Shown: positions 46,684-56,587, numbered from the stretch's first letter. The stretch: 64,000 bases of DNA from an uncultured Methylococcaceae bacterium (GCA_903928685.1 CAIYRS010000115.1:1-64000); one strand, 5' to 3'. Program-made: numbers and translations. Notes: a model not told the origin generated them from the sequence alone.

Positions 46684-49353
46684 ATGTCGCTAAAAACACT
46701 TGGACACAATCTGCTTTCCCGCTGGGGCAACTGGAGCCTTAGTCATCCTTGGTCAGTGTTATTGCTGGCTGCGATTTTCACCAGCTTAGCTTGGCAATAC
46801 ACTGCCAATAATCTGAGTGTAAATACCGATACCGCCGAGTTGGTTGCCCCAGAAGCGCCATTCCAACAAAACCGCCGCAAATTTGAAAAGCAATTTTCCC
46901 AAGACATGCAAACTTTGTTGCTGGTGGTGAAATCGGATTCGCCGGAACTCACCAAAGCGGCAACCAAGCGTTTAGGGCGATTGTTACAAGCAGACCAAGA
47001 CAATTTTGGCTCGGTATATTTACCCAACGACAACCGTTTTTTCCATAAAAACGGTTTGTTGTATTTAGATGTTGGCGATTTGCAAGAGCTGTCCGATACC
47101 TTATCGCAAGCCCAACCATTTATCGGCAGGTTGTATCAGCAAACCGATTTAAATGGCTTTTTCTCTATCTTTGAAGATGCCTTAACGCAAAAAGACAGCA
47201 ACCAAGATTTACCTGTGGACTTGCCATCTTTATTAGAAAAAGTCGCTGGTGCGTTGCATAAAACCACCAATGGGCACAATGCTTTGTTGTCTTGGGAAGC
47301 CCTGATAACCGACAAGAAAAAATTCGCCAGCGATAACGGTTATATCCTCGCCTTACCCAAGTTTGATTACACCAAAATCCGTCCCGCCGAAAACGCCGTT
47401 GTTGCCATCCGTAAAGCCGTCCAAGAAATACAAGACCCAAATTTACCGGAAGTGACTGTCACCATCACTGGCGAAGCTGGTTTGGAAGATGACGAATTGG
47501 CAGGCATGAGCAGCGGCACATTTACCGCCAGCATTTTCTCGGTAGTTTTAGTGCTGTTTATTTTGCTGTTGGCATACCGCTCGATGATGTTGACGGTGGC
47601 AACCTTATTTACCTTGGCGCTAGGCATGGTGTTTTGTGGCACGTTTGCCGCCGTCGCTGTTAAAGAACTCAATTTGATTTCCGTAGCCTTTGCGGTTTCG
47701 AACATTGGCTTAGGCGTGGAATATGCCATTCATTTTTGTTTGCGATACCGCGATTACATCTTGAACCATTGCAGCAAAACCCGCGCTTTGCATGGCGCGA
47801 TTATGGCGACCAGCCCATCTTTGATGTTATGCGCGGGGACAACGGCAATTGGTTTATATGCGTTTATTCCGACCGATTACAAAGGCGTATCGGAATTAGG
47901 CTTATTGGCAGGCACCAGTTTGTTTATCTGCGTGGGCGTTACGCTCACGGTTTTACCGGTGTTGTTGCGGATAATGCCTGCGCCATCGAATAGCCTGCCG
48001 AATGCCGATAAACCCGGTATGTTGTCAAAAATGCCAATCAAGCTGGCAGCGCTCACTCTGCATTTTGCCAAGCCTATCGTTATCGTTACCGTGCTTTTGG
48101 CGATAGTCGCCGGGGTGCTGATGACTCATGTACAAACCGATTTCAACCCCATCAACTTGCGTGATCCTAATTCCGAATCGGTAGTCGCCTTTAAAGAGCT
48201 GACCAAAGACAAAGACACCACGCCGATGACGCTGACGGTTTTGACCAAAGAAGCCGATAAAACCAAAGCCTTGCAGCAACAGTTAGAAAAGTTGTCAACG
48301 GTAGACCGCACCGTCAGCTTATTTGATTTTGTGCCAGCAGACCAAGAAAGCAAATTGGCGATTATTGAAGAAATGGTGACGGTGATGGGCTTTCAAGCGG
48401 CGCGTTTCCCCGATTTAAAAGCCGAAATTGACCCGACAGCCGCAATTGCCCACATGGTGGCAACCATAGGCCGCATCCTGCCAGAAAAAACCAATGCCCG
48501 CGAAATTGCTGCATTAACGGCATTTAAAACTGAGTTGCAAGGTTTGTTGCTGGAGTTTGAAAACCGCCAACAACCCGACCGCCGTGTGTTTGTGGAAAAA
48601 ATCCAAACCACTTTATTAGGTACTTTGCCAGGTGTGATGAACGAATTGCTGACGGGTTTAAATGCTGAAGAAATCACTTTAGATGCTTTGCCGCCAGATA
48701 TTAAAGAACGTTGGCTGAGCAAAGAAGGCTGGTACCGCATCCAAATCTATCCCAAAAAAGACCTGAACGATTTGGCGAATTTGGAAGAATTCATCACCCA
48801 AGTACAAGCACTTGCTCCAGAAACAACCGATTTGCCAGTGATGTATTGGGAATCGATGAAAGAAGTGGTCGGCGCATTCCAACAAGCCATCACCATTGCT
48901 TTAGTGACCATTGCGCTGGTGTTGTTCAGCATCCGCCGCAGCATTACCGATACTTTGTTAATCATGACGCCGTTAATATTGGCAGGCTTGTTTACCATGG
49001 CGAGCACCGTCATCACCCATACGCCCATCAATTTCGCCAACATCATCGCTTTGCCGTTGTTACTGGGTTTTGGTGTCGATAACGGCATCCACATGGTAGA
49101 AAAGCTACGCCATTCCTTATCGGAAAAACAAAACATCTACCAATCCAGCACCGCAAGGGCGATGTTCTACGGCGCACTAACCACCAGCTCCAGTTTTGCA
49201 GGCTTGGCGTTCTCACCACACCAAGGCATCGCCAGTATGGGGTTAGTGATTACCATGGGCATTTTCTGGATTATGACTTGTACGTTTGTGATATTGCCGG
49301 CTTTGAGTAAGTTGGTGTTGCAGGCTGAATTAAATGTAGAACATCCTGCTTAA
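46684..49353 (+). CDS. RND-superfamily transporter, HpnN-like (hopanoid export)
   Basis: 889-residue inner-membrane transporter of the MMPL/HpnN group. The N-terminal membrane segment (WSVLLLAAIFTSLAWQYTA) precedes NLSVNTDTAELVAPEAPFQQ; two sets of about six membrane segments flank two large periplasmic loops. The sterol-sensing-like regions contain AFAVSNIGLGVEYAIHF and LPLLLGFGVDNGIHMVE. HpnN moves hopanoids to the outer membrane. No other hpn genes are in the window, so the assignment rests on sequence alone. Confidence 0.88.
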   Translation: MSLKTLGHNLLSRWGNWSLSHPWSVLLLAAIFTSLAWQYTANNLSVNTDTAELVAPEAPFQQNRRKFEKQFSQDMQTLLLVVKSDSPELTKAATKRLGRLLQADQDNFGSVYLPNDNRFFHKNGLLYLDVGDLQELSDTLSQAQPFIGRLYQQTDLNGFFSIFEDALTQKDSNQDLPVDLPSLLEKVAGALHKTTNGHNALLSWEALITDKKKFASDNGYILALPKFDYTKIRPAENAVVAIRKAVQEIQDPNLPEVTVTITGEAGLEDDELAGMSSGTFTASIFSVVLVLFILLLAYRSMMLTVATLFTLALGMVFCGTFAAVAVKELNLISVAFAVSNIGLGVEYAIHFCLRYRDYILNHCSKTRALHGAIMATSPSLMLCAGTTAIGLYAFIPTDYKGVSELGLLAGTSLFICVGVTLTVLPVLLRIMPAPSNSLPNADKPGMLSKMPIKLAALTLHFAKPIVIVTVLLAIVAGVLMTHVQTDFNPINLRDPNSESVVAFKELTKDKDTTPMTLTVLTKEADKTKALQQQLEKLSTVDRTVSLFDFVPADQESKLAIIEEMVTVMGFQAARFPDLKAEIDPTAAIAHMVATIGRILPEKTNAREIAALTAFKTELQGLLLEFENRQQPDRRVFVEKIQTTLLGTLPGVMNELLTGLNAEEITLDALPPDIKERWLSKEGWYRIQIYPKKDLNDLANLEEFITQVQALAPETTDLPVMYWESMKEVVGAFQQAITIALVTIALVLFSIRRSITDTLLIMTPLILAGLFTMASTVITHTPINFANIIALPLLLGFGVDNGIHMVEKLRHSLSEKQNIYQSSTARAMFYGALTTSSSFAGLAFSPHQGIASMGLVITMGIFWIMTCTFVILPALSKLVLQAELNVEHPA

Positions 49354-49374
49354 TTAAAATAATTACTTTTTAGG

Positions 49375-49403
49375 TTGTAAAAGTAAAAGGTTTCAACCAT
49401 AAT
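49375..49403 (+). promoter_or_regulatory. Probable promoter of the SRP RNA gene
   Basis: TTGTAA (49375-49380) and CATAAT (49398-49403) are separated by 17 bases. A leader of about 30 bases with a small CCTTTA/TAAAGG stem lies before the mature RNA, fitting a 5'-processed precursor. Confidence 0.55.
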
Positions 49404-49438
49404 AGTCGGCCTTTAGCCAGTAAAGGCTAAACCATTAT

Positions 49439-49548
<110 letters not shown>

Positions 49549-49579
49549 GCCCATAAGTACATCTACTTTTGAGCCTGCA

Positions 49580-51187
49580 ATGAAGTATCAGGTTCTCGCC
49601 AGAAAATGGCGGCCCCATAATTTCTCAGAAGTTGTCGGACAGGAGCATGTGGTCAAGTCGTTATCTAACGCTTTGCATCACGATCGCCTCCATCATGCCT
49701 ATTTGTTCACCGGAACGCGCGGTGTCGGCAAAACTACCCTCGCAAGAATCTTAGCCAAAGCCATCAATTGTGAAAACCGCCAGGATTTTAATCCCTGTGG
49801 CGTTTGCCCGATTTGTGTTGCGCTAGACGAAGGTCGGTTTATGGACTTGATCGAAGTCGATGCTGCCTCCCGCACCAAAGTTGAAGATACCCGCGACTTA
49901 CTCGACAACGCCCAATACGCGCCCAACCAAGGCCGTTACAAAGTCTATCTAATAGACGAAGTGCACATGCTATCCAGCCATAGTTTCAATGCCTTGTTGA
50001 AAACCTTGGAGGAGCCGCCTGCACATGTCAAATTCCTCTTGGCAACAACCGACCCGCAAAAAATCCCCGTTACCGTGCTATCGCGCTGCCTGCAACTGAA
50101 TTTAAAACAACTGTTGCCTAGCCAAATTTTTACCCAGATGGCGCATATTCTTGGTCAAGAGGGCATTGCTTTTGAAGACGCGGCGCTGAAAACTTTATCC
50201 CGCGCTGCCGATGGCAGTATGCGCGACGGCCTCAGCTTGTTAGATCAAGCCATTGTTTACAGCAACAGTAATATCCGCGTTGAAGACATTAACGCCATGT
50301 TGGGCACGGTTGCCCAGCAACCTGTAGAACAATTGCTCGGCGCATTGGCAGACAATAATGCCGCCGCAATTTTTGCCAGCATTGATGAAATAGCCAATTT
50401 AACCCCTGATTTTAGCCACATCGTCCAGCAAATCCTGCAAGTATTCCAACGCATCGCCTTATTGCAACACTATCCTGCCGCCGTCACCGACGACTTTGAT
50501 GCCGACATGCTCGCCGATTTAGCTGCCCGTATTAGCCGCGAAGACGTGCAATTGTTTTATCAAATCGCCCTACTAGGCCAACGCGATTTGGAATTAGCGC
50601 CAGACCCACGCAGCGGTTTTGAAATGCTGATGTTACGGATGCTGACATTCCGTCCTGCCAACGTGGCAATGCCCGACAGCATCCAGCCACCCGCTAAGCC
50701 CAAACCGCAACAAGCGCCATCACTCGCGCCGACCCCAGCCAAACCCGCCCCGGCAGCAATCCAAGAACCACCCCCAGCAGCACAGCCAGCCAGCGTAAAC
50801 AACACTAACGGCGAGCTAAATTGGGCGGATATGATTACCGCCATGCGCCTAGAAAGCCTTACTAAACAACTGGCTAACAACTGCGTATTAGAACAATTGG
50901 ATGATTTAGTCTGCAAGCTATCTTTAGATGCCGCGCACCAGCATTTGCTATCGGCAATGCGCGTAGAAAAACTGCAAAAAGCCTTGCAAGCCTACCGTGG
51001 CACACCGCTAAAATTGCACATCAACACCGTAACTGCCATCGCCGATACTCCCGCCATCCAACAAGAAATACAACGCGAAAACCAACAACAAGCGGCGGTA
51101 GACAGTATCAACGCGGACCCGCAAATACACGCCATAATCAACCAATTTGATGCCCGAATTTTACCTGGCAGCATAGAGCCAAACTAA
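49580..51187 (+). CDS. dnaX: DNA polymerase III subunits tau/gamma
   Basis: Clamp-loader ATPase. Walker [14 protein letters not shown], zinc motif CGVCPIC, Walker B DEVHML and sensor motif [16 protein letters not shown] are all present in the first ~220 residues, followed by the lid and collar, a Pro/Ala-rich linker (about 375-420) and a tau-like C-terminus. The ATG at 49580 is chosen because the upstream in-frame ATG at 49529 lies inside the SRP RNA; this gives about 535 residues. I saw no convincing A-rich slippery site for gamma. Followed by ybaB and recR. Confidence 0.97.
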   Translation: MKYQVLARKWRPHNFSEVVGQEHVVKSLSNALHHDRLHHAYLFTGTRGVGKTTLARILAKAINCENRQDFNPCGVCPICVALDEGRFMDLIEVDAASRTKVEDTRDLLDNAQYAPNQGRYKVYLIDEVHMLSSHSFNALLKTLEEPPAHVKFLLATTDPQKIPVTVLSRCLQLNLKQLLPSQIFTQMAHILGQEGIAFEDAALKTLSRAADGSMRDGLSLLDQAIVYSNSNIRVEDINAMLGTVAQQPVEQLLGALADNNAAAIFASIDEIANLTPDFSHIVQQILQVFQRIALLQHYPAAVTDDFDADMLADLAARISREDVQLFYQIALLGQRDLELAPDPRSGFEMLMLRMLTFRPANVAMPDSIQPPAKPKPQQAPSLAPTPAKPAPAAIQEPPPAAQPASVNNTNGELNWADMITAMRLESLTKQLANNCVLEQLDDLVCKLSLDAAHQHLLSAMRVEKLQKALQAYRGTPLKLHINTVTAIADTPAIQQEIQRENQQQAAVDSINADPQIHAIINQFDARILPGSIEPN

Positions 51188-51228
51188 TCGCTTCCCATGG
51201 CTGCCAACCACACCAAAAGGAGACCCTT

Positions 51229-51552
51229 ATGAAAAACCCACTGGGCGCATTGATGCAACAAGCCCAAAAAATGCAAGAAGACATCAAAAAAGCCCAAGAA
51301 GAAATCGCCGCCTTAGAAGTGCATGGCGAATCTGGCGGCGGCCTAGTCACCATCATCATGAACGGCAAACGCGAAGCTAGAAAAGTCACCATCGACGACT
51401 CCTTATTGGGCGAAGACAAAGACATGTTAGAAGACCTCGTTGCCGCCGCCATTAACGATGCCGTCAACAAAGTCGGCAAATTAAAGAAAGAAAAAATGTC
51501 CGCCTTAACCGCCGGTATGCCCTTGCCCCCTGGATTCCAAATGCCGTTCTGA
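51229..51552 (+). CDS. ybaB: Nucleoid-associated protein YbaB/EbfC
   Basis: A 107-residue DNA-binding dimer. The N-terminal helix ([19 protein letters not shown]), the [20 protein letters not shown] strands and [16 protein letters not shown] are characteristic. A strong AAGGAG site precedes the ATG. Between dnaX and recR, with only 1 base before recR, the usual order of this replication-repair cluster. Confidence 0.96.
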   Translation: MKNPLGALMQQAQKMQEDIKKAQEEIAALEVHGESGGGLVTIIMNGKREARKVTIDDSLLGEDKDMLEDLVAAAINDAVNKVGKLKKEKMSALTAGMPLPPGFQMPF

Positions 51553-51553
51553 T

Positions 51554-52150
51554 ATGCAAAAAAAAGGCTTGCTAGGTCAATTAATATACAGCCTATGCTG
51601 CCTGCCAGGCGTAGGGCCAAAAACCGCCCAACGCATGGCGTTCCACATATTGCAGCGCGACCGCAACAGCGCCAAACACCTCGCAGAAACCTTATTGGCA
51701 GCCATAGAAAAAATGGGCTACTGCCAACAATGCCGCACCTTAACCGAATACCCCCTATGCGAACTCTGCCAAGACACTAGCAGGGAAGGGCAGAGCTTGT
51801 GCGTAGTAGAAAGCCCCGCCGACGTCTGGCTAATCAACCAAGCCACCCAATTTAAAGGCCAATATTTTGTCCTGCACGGGCGGCTATCGCCCTTAGACGG
51901 CATTGGCCCCGATGAACTTGGGCTGGCGCAACTGGAACAAAAACTCGCATCCGGACAAATCACCGAACTCATCCTCGCCACCAACTCCACCGTAGAAGGC
52001 GAAGCCACCGCCTATTTTATTGGCGAATTGGCAAAAAAATACCAAGTGCAAGCCAGCCGCATAGCCCACGGCGTCCCCATGGGCGGCGAATTGGAATTTA
52101 TCGACAGCGGCACCTTAGCCCATGCCTTCAACGGGCGAAAAGTTTTATAA
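51554..52150 (+). CDS. recR: Recombination protein RecR
   Basis: Works with RecF and RecO to load RecA at gaps. The helix-hairpin-helix [17 protein letters not shown], the C4 zinc finger [16 protein letters not shown] and the Toprim domain ([29 protein letters not shown]) are in order. 198 residues is standard. It starts 1 base after the ybaB stop. A 24-bp palindrome lies 26 bases after its stop. Confidence 0.97.
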   Translation: MQKKGLLGQLIYSLCCLPGVGPKTAQRMAFHILQRDRNSAKHLAETLLAAIEKMGYCQQCRTLTEYPLCELCQDTSREGQSLCVVESPADVWLINQATQFKGQYFVLHGRLSPLDGIGPDELGLAQLEQKLASGQITELILATNSTVEGEATAYFIGELAKKYQVQASRIAHGVPMGGELEFIDSGTLAHAFNGRKVL

Positions 52151-52690
52151 GTAGCCGGGCAAGTTGGCTTTTCAGGCGTGCAAAACATGTTTTGCACGCT
52201 TAAATCAAAGTTCTTCAATAAGCGTTATTGTTAAAAAACGTTTGAATGGTTGGAGAAGCCTAATACGTAGTCATTGTTGAATTATCGGTATTCTGTTCGT
52301 GGCGGCGAGCGGCTGCTCGTCTTTTCGTAGCAGAATTTTGCACGCGGTTTTAAAAAAGCGGACAGCCGTCCGCCCCTACAGGCTTGGATTAAAATTATTA
52401 TAGTTCCCATGCTCCGGCGTCACCGCCATTAAATTAATAAAATTTATTTTAAAATCAAATTGTTAAGGATTTCGCAAAGCACCTATTTTAGGGTGCAATA
52501 GGCGATAGCCGTATTGCACCGCATGTTGGATTTCAAGCATCCGGAGCATTACGCTATCGCTAATGCGCTCTACAATATTCTTATCTTTTTGAAATTAAAG
52601 GCATAAATCCTTAACTTAACGTCATTGACGCCGGAGCGTAGGAACGGTAGTCAAAAATCAATAAAAAACTACGCGCAACAAACCCTAAGA
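52151..52690. repeat. Repeat-rich intergenic region with several palindromes
   Basis: No gene is seen. It holds a perfect 24-bp palindrome (52176-52199, half-site GCGTGCAAAACA), a GCGGAC/GTCCGC hairpin (52358-52373), GGTGCAATA with TATTGCACC (52493-52501, 52513-52521) and GCATTA with TAATGC (52547-52567). The last two are like short dispersed repeats common in gammaproteobacteria. The first may end the dnaX-ybaB-recR transcript. Confidence 0.7.
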
Positions 52691-52707
52691 CTAACGGAGA
52701 TGAAAAA

Positions 52708-53046
52708 ATGAGTGATTGTTTATTTTGCAAAATCGTCGCTGGCAGCATAAAACCTGATGTGGTTTTTGAAAGCGATAACATCCTGGCATTCAGAGACATA
52801 AACCCCCAAGCGCCCACGCATATCTTAATCATCCCCAAAACCCACATAGCCAGTTTAAACGAACTGCAAGACCCGCAATTGGCAGGCGAATTATTACAGG
52901 CAGCCAGCCACATCGCCCAGCAACACGGCCTAGCCGAAGATGGTTACCGCACCGTCATCAATTGCAACCAAAATGGTGGGCAAACCGTTTACCACTTACA
53001 CCTACATTTATTGGGCGGTCGGCAACTGGCTTGGCCGCCGGGTTAA
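52708..53046 (+). CDS. HIT family nucleotide-binding protein, HinT-like
   Basis: A 112-residue purine-nucleoside phosphoramidase-type protein. The start CLFCKIVAGSIKPDVVFE, the central PTHILIIPKTHI and the catalytic histidine triad HLHLHLLGG are intact, together with NGGQTVYHLH. The ribosome site CGGAGATG lies before the ATG. It follows the repeat-rich gap and stands alone. Confidence 0.95.
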   Translation: MSDCLFCKIVAGSIKPDVVFESDNILAFRDINPQAPTHILIIPKTHIASLNELQDPQLAGELLQAASHIAQQHGLAEDGYRTVINCNQNGGQTVYHLHLHLLGGRQLAWPPG

Positions 53047-53193
53047 TTTCAGCAATGCTTGATGGCGAAACATGAAAGCCATTAAGCCCAAGCCTGTTGC
53101 GGAGTAAAAAAACAGGTTTTTTACGCTGTTAAATTTCCGGTAATGGTAAAAATCAACGTGAAGTTGTTTTTCAAAGATCCCATCAAAAAACAT
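53008..53193 (-). CDS. Doubtful small ORF antisense to the HIT gene end
   Basis: A 61-codon ORF whose ATG has GAGGAG at a proper distance, formed by the left 24-nt repeat. It has one hydrophobic stretch (LFFYSATGLGLMAFMF). Its last 13 codons lie antisense to the HIT gene. It resembles no family known to me and may be chance. Confidence 0.2.
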   Translation of the reverse strand: MFFDGIFEKQLHVDFYHYRKFNSVKNLFFYSATGLGLMAFMFRHQALLKLTRRPSQLPTAQ

Positions 53194-53206
53194 GTTTTTT
53201 GACTCC
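53183..53206 (-). repeat. 24-nt inverted flanking repeat, left copy
   Basis: On the minus strand this reads GGAGTCAAAAAACA followed by TGTTTTTTGA. It matches the right copy (56079-56102) at 23 of 24 positions in opposite orientation. Its core is itself a palindrome. The two copies enclose the Roc-COR gene and about 280 bases before it. Confidence 0.8.
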
Positions 53207-53467
53207 TCTTACGTGCGATCACTTAATTTTTTACCACTGCCATGTAGATAAGATTACAAACCAATACGGTTAAGTTGCAGTCGAGGACGAACGGAAAAAT
53301 CCTCAACTTAACGGCATTGGGGTACAAACTTTTCCAGCATGATATTACATCACCCAAAGTAGGATGAGCTGAAGCTAGGAAGCCCATCAAAATTAGTGGC
53401 CTAATGATGGGTTTCCTAACGCCAACTCATCGGCGATAGTATTCAATTTTAAACAGGGGTATTGGCT
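53207..53467. other. Leader region of the Roc-COR gene with a hairpin
   Basis: No ORF. A stem formed by AGGAAGCCCATCA and TGATGGGTTTCCT lies at about 53377-53418, and a further pair TGAGTTG-like arms surround it. No clear promoter was seen. AGGGG at 53455-53459 is the ribosome site of the gene that follows. Confidence 0.5.
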
Positions 53468-56065
53468 ATGGCATTGAGTAGACAGGAGGTTAAGGAGCGG
53501 TTACAGGGGATGCCGAAAGATAAATGTGCGGCATTTGCTGTGCGTTCGGCTATGCGGGTGTTGCCTGTACTGGCGATTGACAAATCGATCCAATTGGAGG
53601 TGTTCCCATTCTGGAAAAAGCAAGATAAGGAAAAATACTTATTGGCTATTTTTCAGGTTTATGGAGGGGTAATTGCCTATGCGATCAGTGGCCATGCTAG
53701 AGTTTACCTTGGCTCTAGTTACGACAGAGTCGGCGCAGCTGCAAGTCTAACTTACTCTGCAAATCCTATTTATCCCCTCTATGTGATTTATGCACTGATC
53801 TACGCAGCATCCAACGACGCGCCTTTCGCCGTCCACGCAGCCAACGTTGCCGCAAATTATGCGTTACCTGAAATCCTCCAAGATTTATCCGATTTACCCC
53901 ATTTATCAGCAATGGAATTACTCAACAAACCACTTTGGTCAGGCACTGCCCCATTAGAATGGCAACAGTTACTCAGCGATTTTAACCAAGCCGCCTTAAG
54001 TTTGGACGCGGGTTTTGAAGTCTGGTTGGCTTGGTATGAGCAACGATTATTGGGCAAGCCTATTGATATTGATTTGTTACAGCAATGGAATCGGATTCCT
54101 TCGGAAATTAATGCCCAAGGCCCGGTAGCCATTAATGCCTATCTTAAAAATATTTCCGAGAAAACCGCCACCCGCCCGTTAAATCGGGTACGCGCTATTT
54201 TTATAGGCTATGGCGAAGCAGGCAAGACTTCCTTGGTTAAGGTTTTAAATGGCGAGCCAGTCACCGAAGACTGTGTGGATATGACCGCAGGCATCGACAT
54301 CAGCGATTGGCGAGTTCCAAACACCGAGATTAACGCGCATTTTTGGGATTTTGGTGGGCAAGTGATGGCACATGCCACCCACCAATTTTTTCTGCGGGAA
54401 CGCTGTTTGTATGTGTTGGTTTTAAATGGGCGCAGCGAAATTAACGGCACAGAACAAGCCGAATATTGGTTGGAGCATGTAAAAAGTTTCGGTAAAAATG
54501 CCCCAGTGATGATCGTTGCCAATAAAGCGGATAAGGCTAGGTTGAGTGTCGATATGGGCTATTTAAAAACCAAATACCCCAGCATTATTGATTTGTATCC
54601 GCTGGCTTGCACCCAAGTAAAGGGCGCTTTTAAAGCTGAGTTTGAGCGGTTTTTCCGGGATTTTTGTCAGCACCTGCAATGCGTAGACACCCATAATATG
54701 CTGTTTACCGAACAACAGTTTGCGGTGCTGGAAGCTTTGCGGGTTTATTCGCCACAGTCGGCGTTTTTAAAGCAACAAGAATTTGCCGCTATTTGCCAAC
54801 AGCAGGGCATAGGCGCTGACGGAGTACAAAATCAAGCGTGGTTATTGGATATTCTGGATAAATTAGGCTTGGTAATCCATTTTCCCCAGCTGCCGTGTTT
54901 GGAAGAATTTGTGTTAAATCCCCGTTGGTTAACGCATGGTGTGTATACCTTGATGTATGGCGGACAAGCCAAACTCAGCGAAGCTGATGTTATAGAGCGC
55001 TTACGGAATAAATCTATTAGCGATGAAAACGGCATTAGATTGGAATACCCTGCCGAGAAATGCCGTTTTATTATGGATGCCATGCAGGAATTTAAGTTGT
55101 GTTATCCGTTACCGAATGACCGCAAAACCTTGATTATTCCTGAGTTGTTGCCCACCGATCAGCCAGCGGCAATCTCTTTTAATAAAACTGGGGCGTTGGC
55201 GTTTGAATTTGTGTTTCGCGGCTTTTTACCCCGCAACATCATGCCGGAGCTGATTGTTAACCGCCATGAAGAAATTGTTGAGGAGACGGTATGGCAGCGC
55301 GGTGTGTTGTTGGCGCATAAAACCGATGCCGCCCAAGCCTTGTTGCAAGTGGATTATCACGAGCGGGTGCTATCGATTTGGGTAACAGGCCACGATGCCA
55401 AAGATTATTTGTATCTGTTAAATAATGCGGTGTTAACCATCATTCGTCGATTGAATTTGGATTGTGAAGAGCTTGTTGAACTGCCGCTATCTGCGTGTAT
55501 AAATCAAGATGCGGTTGTGCAAATACCGGAAAAAGTGGACTATCGGCAATTACTAAATAGTTTTAAAAATGGCATTACTAATTTTCCTGCAAAACATAAT
55601 ATTTATGATTTACGCAAGGTATTGGGTGTCATCATGCCGGAAAGCAAGTTGGCAGAAAATTTATTCATAGGTCATATTGGCGACAAAGTAAGGGAGAAAC
55701 ACATGATAAATATTGGTGATGGTAATCATATTGGTGGTTCTGTTGTTGCGGCAGGAAAAATCGAAAACAGCTTTAACCAGTTGGGGCAATCCAAAGCTGA
55801 TGAGGGTGTTAAGCAGTTACTGGCTGACTTACTAAAGGAAATCGAAGCGTTAAATGCCAAAGTGCCTGCTAGCCAACATCAAAACCTTGAAGATATGACA
55901 AACGATGCAGAAACGTTGGTGAATGAAACTAAGCGCGAGTCGCCAAGAGCGGCGTGGTATCAATTAAGCCTGACAGGCATTAAAGATGCCGCTATTGCCT
56001 TAAAAGAATTCGGCGAGCCAGTTTATGAAATGGCAGAAAAGCTTTCACAAGTTTTGTTGGTTTAA
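53468..56065 (+). CDS. Roc-COR (Roco) GTPase with novel flanking domains
   Basis: 865 residues. Residues 1-235 form a mostly helical region with the stretch AFAVRSAMRVLPVL, not a leucine-rich repeat domain as in most bacterial Roco proteins. The Ras-like Roc domain follows: P-loop GYGEAGKTS (247-255), switch DMTAGIDI, WDFGGQ (293-298) and NKAD (352-355). A COR domain covers about 410-660. The C-terminus has a glycine-rich segment (INIGDGNHIGG, about 746) ending in KIENSFN, then a helical tail. The ATG at 53468 fits the AGGGG site better than the TTG at 53462. It stands alone next to tRNA-Ser, flanked by 24-nt inverted repeats. A defence or signalling role is inferred. Confidence 0.85.
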   Translation: MALSRQEVKERLQGMPKDKCAAFAVRSAMRVLPVLAIDKSIQLEVFPFWKKQDKEKYLLAIFQVYGGVIAYAISGHARVYLGSSYDRVGAAASLTYSANPIYPLYVIYALIYAASNDAPFAVHAANVAANYALPEILQDLSDLPHLSAMELLNKPLWSGTAPLEWQQLLSDFNQAALSLDAGFEVWLAWYEQRLLGKPIDIDLLQQWNRIPSEINAQGPVAINAYLKNISEKTATRPLNRVRAIFIGYGEAGKTSLVKVLNGEPVTEDCVDMTAGIDISDWRVPNTEINAHFWDFGGQVMAHATHQFFLRERCLYVLVLNGRSEINGTEQAEYWLEHVKSFGKNAPVMIVANKADKARLSVDMGYLKTKYPSIIDLYPLACTQVKGAFKAEFERFFRDFCQHLQCVDTHNMLFTEQQFAVLEALRVYSPQSAFLKQQEFAAICQQQGIGADGVQNQAWLLDILDKLGLVIHFPQLPCLEEFVLNPRWLTHGVYTLMYGGQAKLSEADVIERLRNKSISDENGIRLEYPAEKCRFIMDAMQEFKLCYPLPNDRKTLIIPELLPTDQPAAISFNKTGALAFEFVFRGFLPRNIMPELIVNRHEEIVEETVWQRGVLLAHKTDAAQALLQVDYHERVLSIWVTGHDAKDYLYLLNNAVLTIIRRLNLDCEELVELPLSACINQDAVVQIPEKVDYRQLLNSFKNGITNFPAKHNIYDLRKVLGVIMPESKLAENLFIGHIGDKVREKHMINIGDGNHIGGSVVAAGKIENSFNQLGQSKADEGVKQLLADLLKEIEALNAKVPASQHQNLEDMTNDAETLVNETKRESPRAAWYQLSLTGIKDAAIALKEFGEPVYEMAEKLSQVLLV

Positions 56066-56078
56066 GAAGCTTAAGGCT

Positions 56079-56102
56079 GGAGTCAAAAAACAAGTTTTTT
56101 GA
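56079..56102 (+). repeat. 24-nt inverted flanking repeat, right copy
   Basis: GGAGTCAAAAAACA followed by AGTTTTTTGA, beginning 13 bases after the Roc-COR stop. One base differs from the left copy. On its own it could act as a weak hairpin terminator, but the match to the left copy is longer than the stem requires. Confidence 0.8.
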
Positions 56103-56216
56103 GTAGGTAAGAAAAACCGTTGGACTTGAAATAGGGCGAAAATAGTTTTAAGGGATTAATAAGCGTCGTTGATGCCGTTATAATCCCGCGCTTTGGTGTG
56201 GCGATCCATTAGGCAT

Positions 56217-56250
56217 AAAAAAACCCGCTAAGCCTTATGGCTTGCAGGTT
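56217..56250 (-). terminator. Terminator of tRNA-Ser
   Basis: On the minus strand AACCTGCAAGCC pairs, with one small internal mismatch, with GGCTTAGCGGGTT and is followed by a run of T (plus-strand A run 56217-56223). It lies about 35 bases after the tRNA. Confidence 0.82.
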
Positions 56251-56284
56251 TATGTACTTCTTTGCATTTTCTTGAATGCTTAAA

Positions 56285-56374
56285 TGGCGGAGAGGCAGGG
56301 ATTCGAACCCTGGGAGGGGATCAACCCTCAACGGTTTTCAAGACCGCCGCATTCGGCCGCTCTGCCACCTCTCC
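56285..56374 (-). tRNA. tRNA-Ser(UGA)
   Basis: The acceptor stem GGAGAGG/CCTCTCC, a long serine-type variable arm (GAGGGTTGATCCCCTC), the T-loop GGTTCGAATCC and the encoded CCA end are all present. The anticodon TGA (plus-strand 56338-56340) lies in CTTGAAA. 90 bases including CCA. The gene is single and is the nearest stable-RNA gene to the Roc-COR locus. Confidence 0.97.
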
Positions 56375-56587
56375 AACAAGCCCGCTATAATAGCTTAAAA
56401 CGCTAAAAAGGCAATGACTATTTTTATTGTTTTAGTTTTGGATACTATTACCCGAAATGTAGTCGTAAACGCAGTCTGTTATTTTTAAGCGGATAGGGCA
56501 GGGCGACATGGTTCATTGTTATGATAGAATCAGTGGAATTTAAACCATGCCTGTTGTATCTGTGCAATCATCAAGTAAAAATACCCC

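Noticed and set aside
50900-51010. Programmed frameshift site in dnaX for gamma
   Set aside because: Only short A runs are present and no slippery heptamer with a downstream hairpin was seen.
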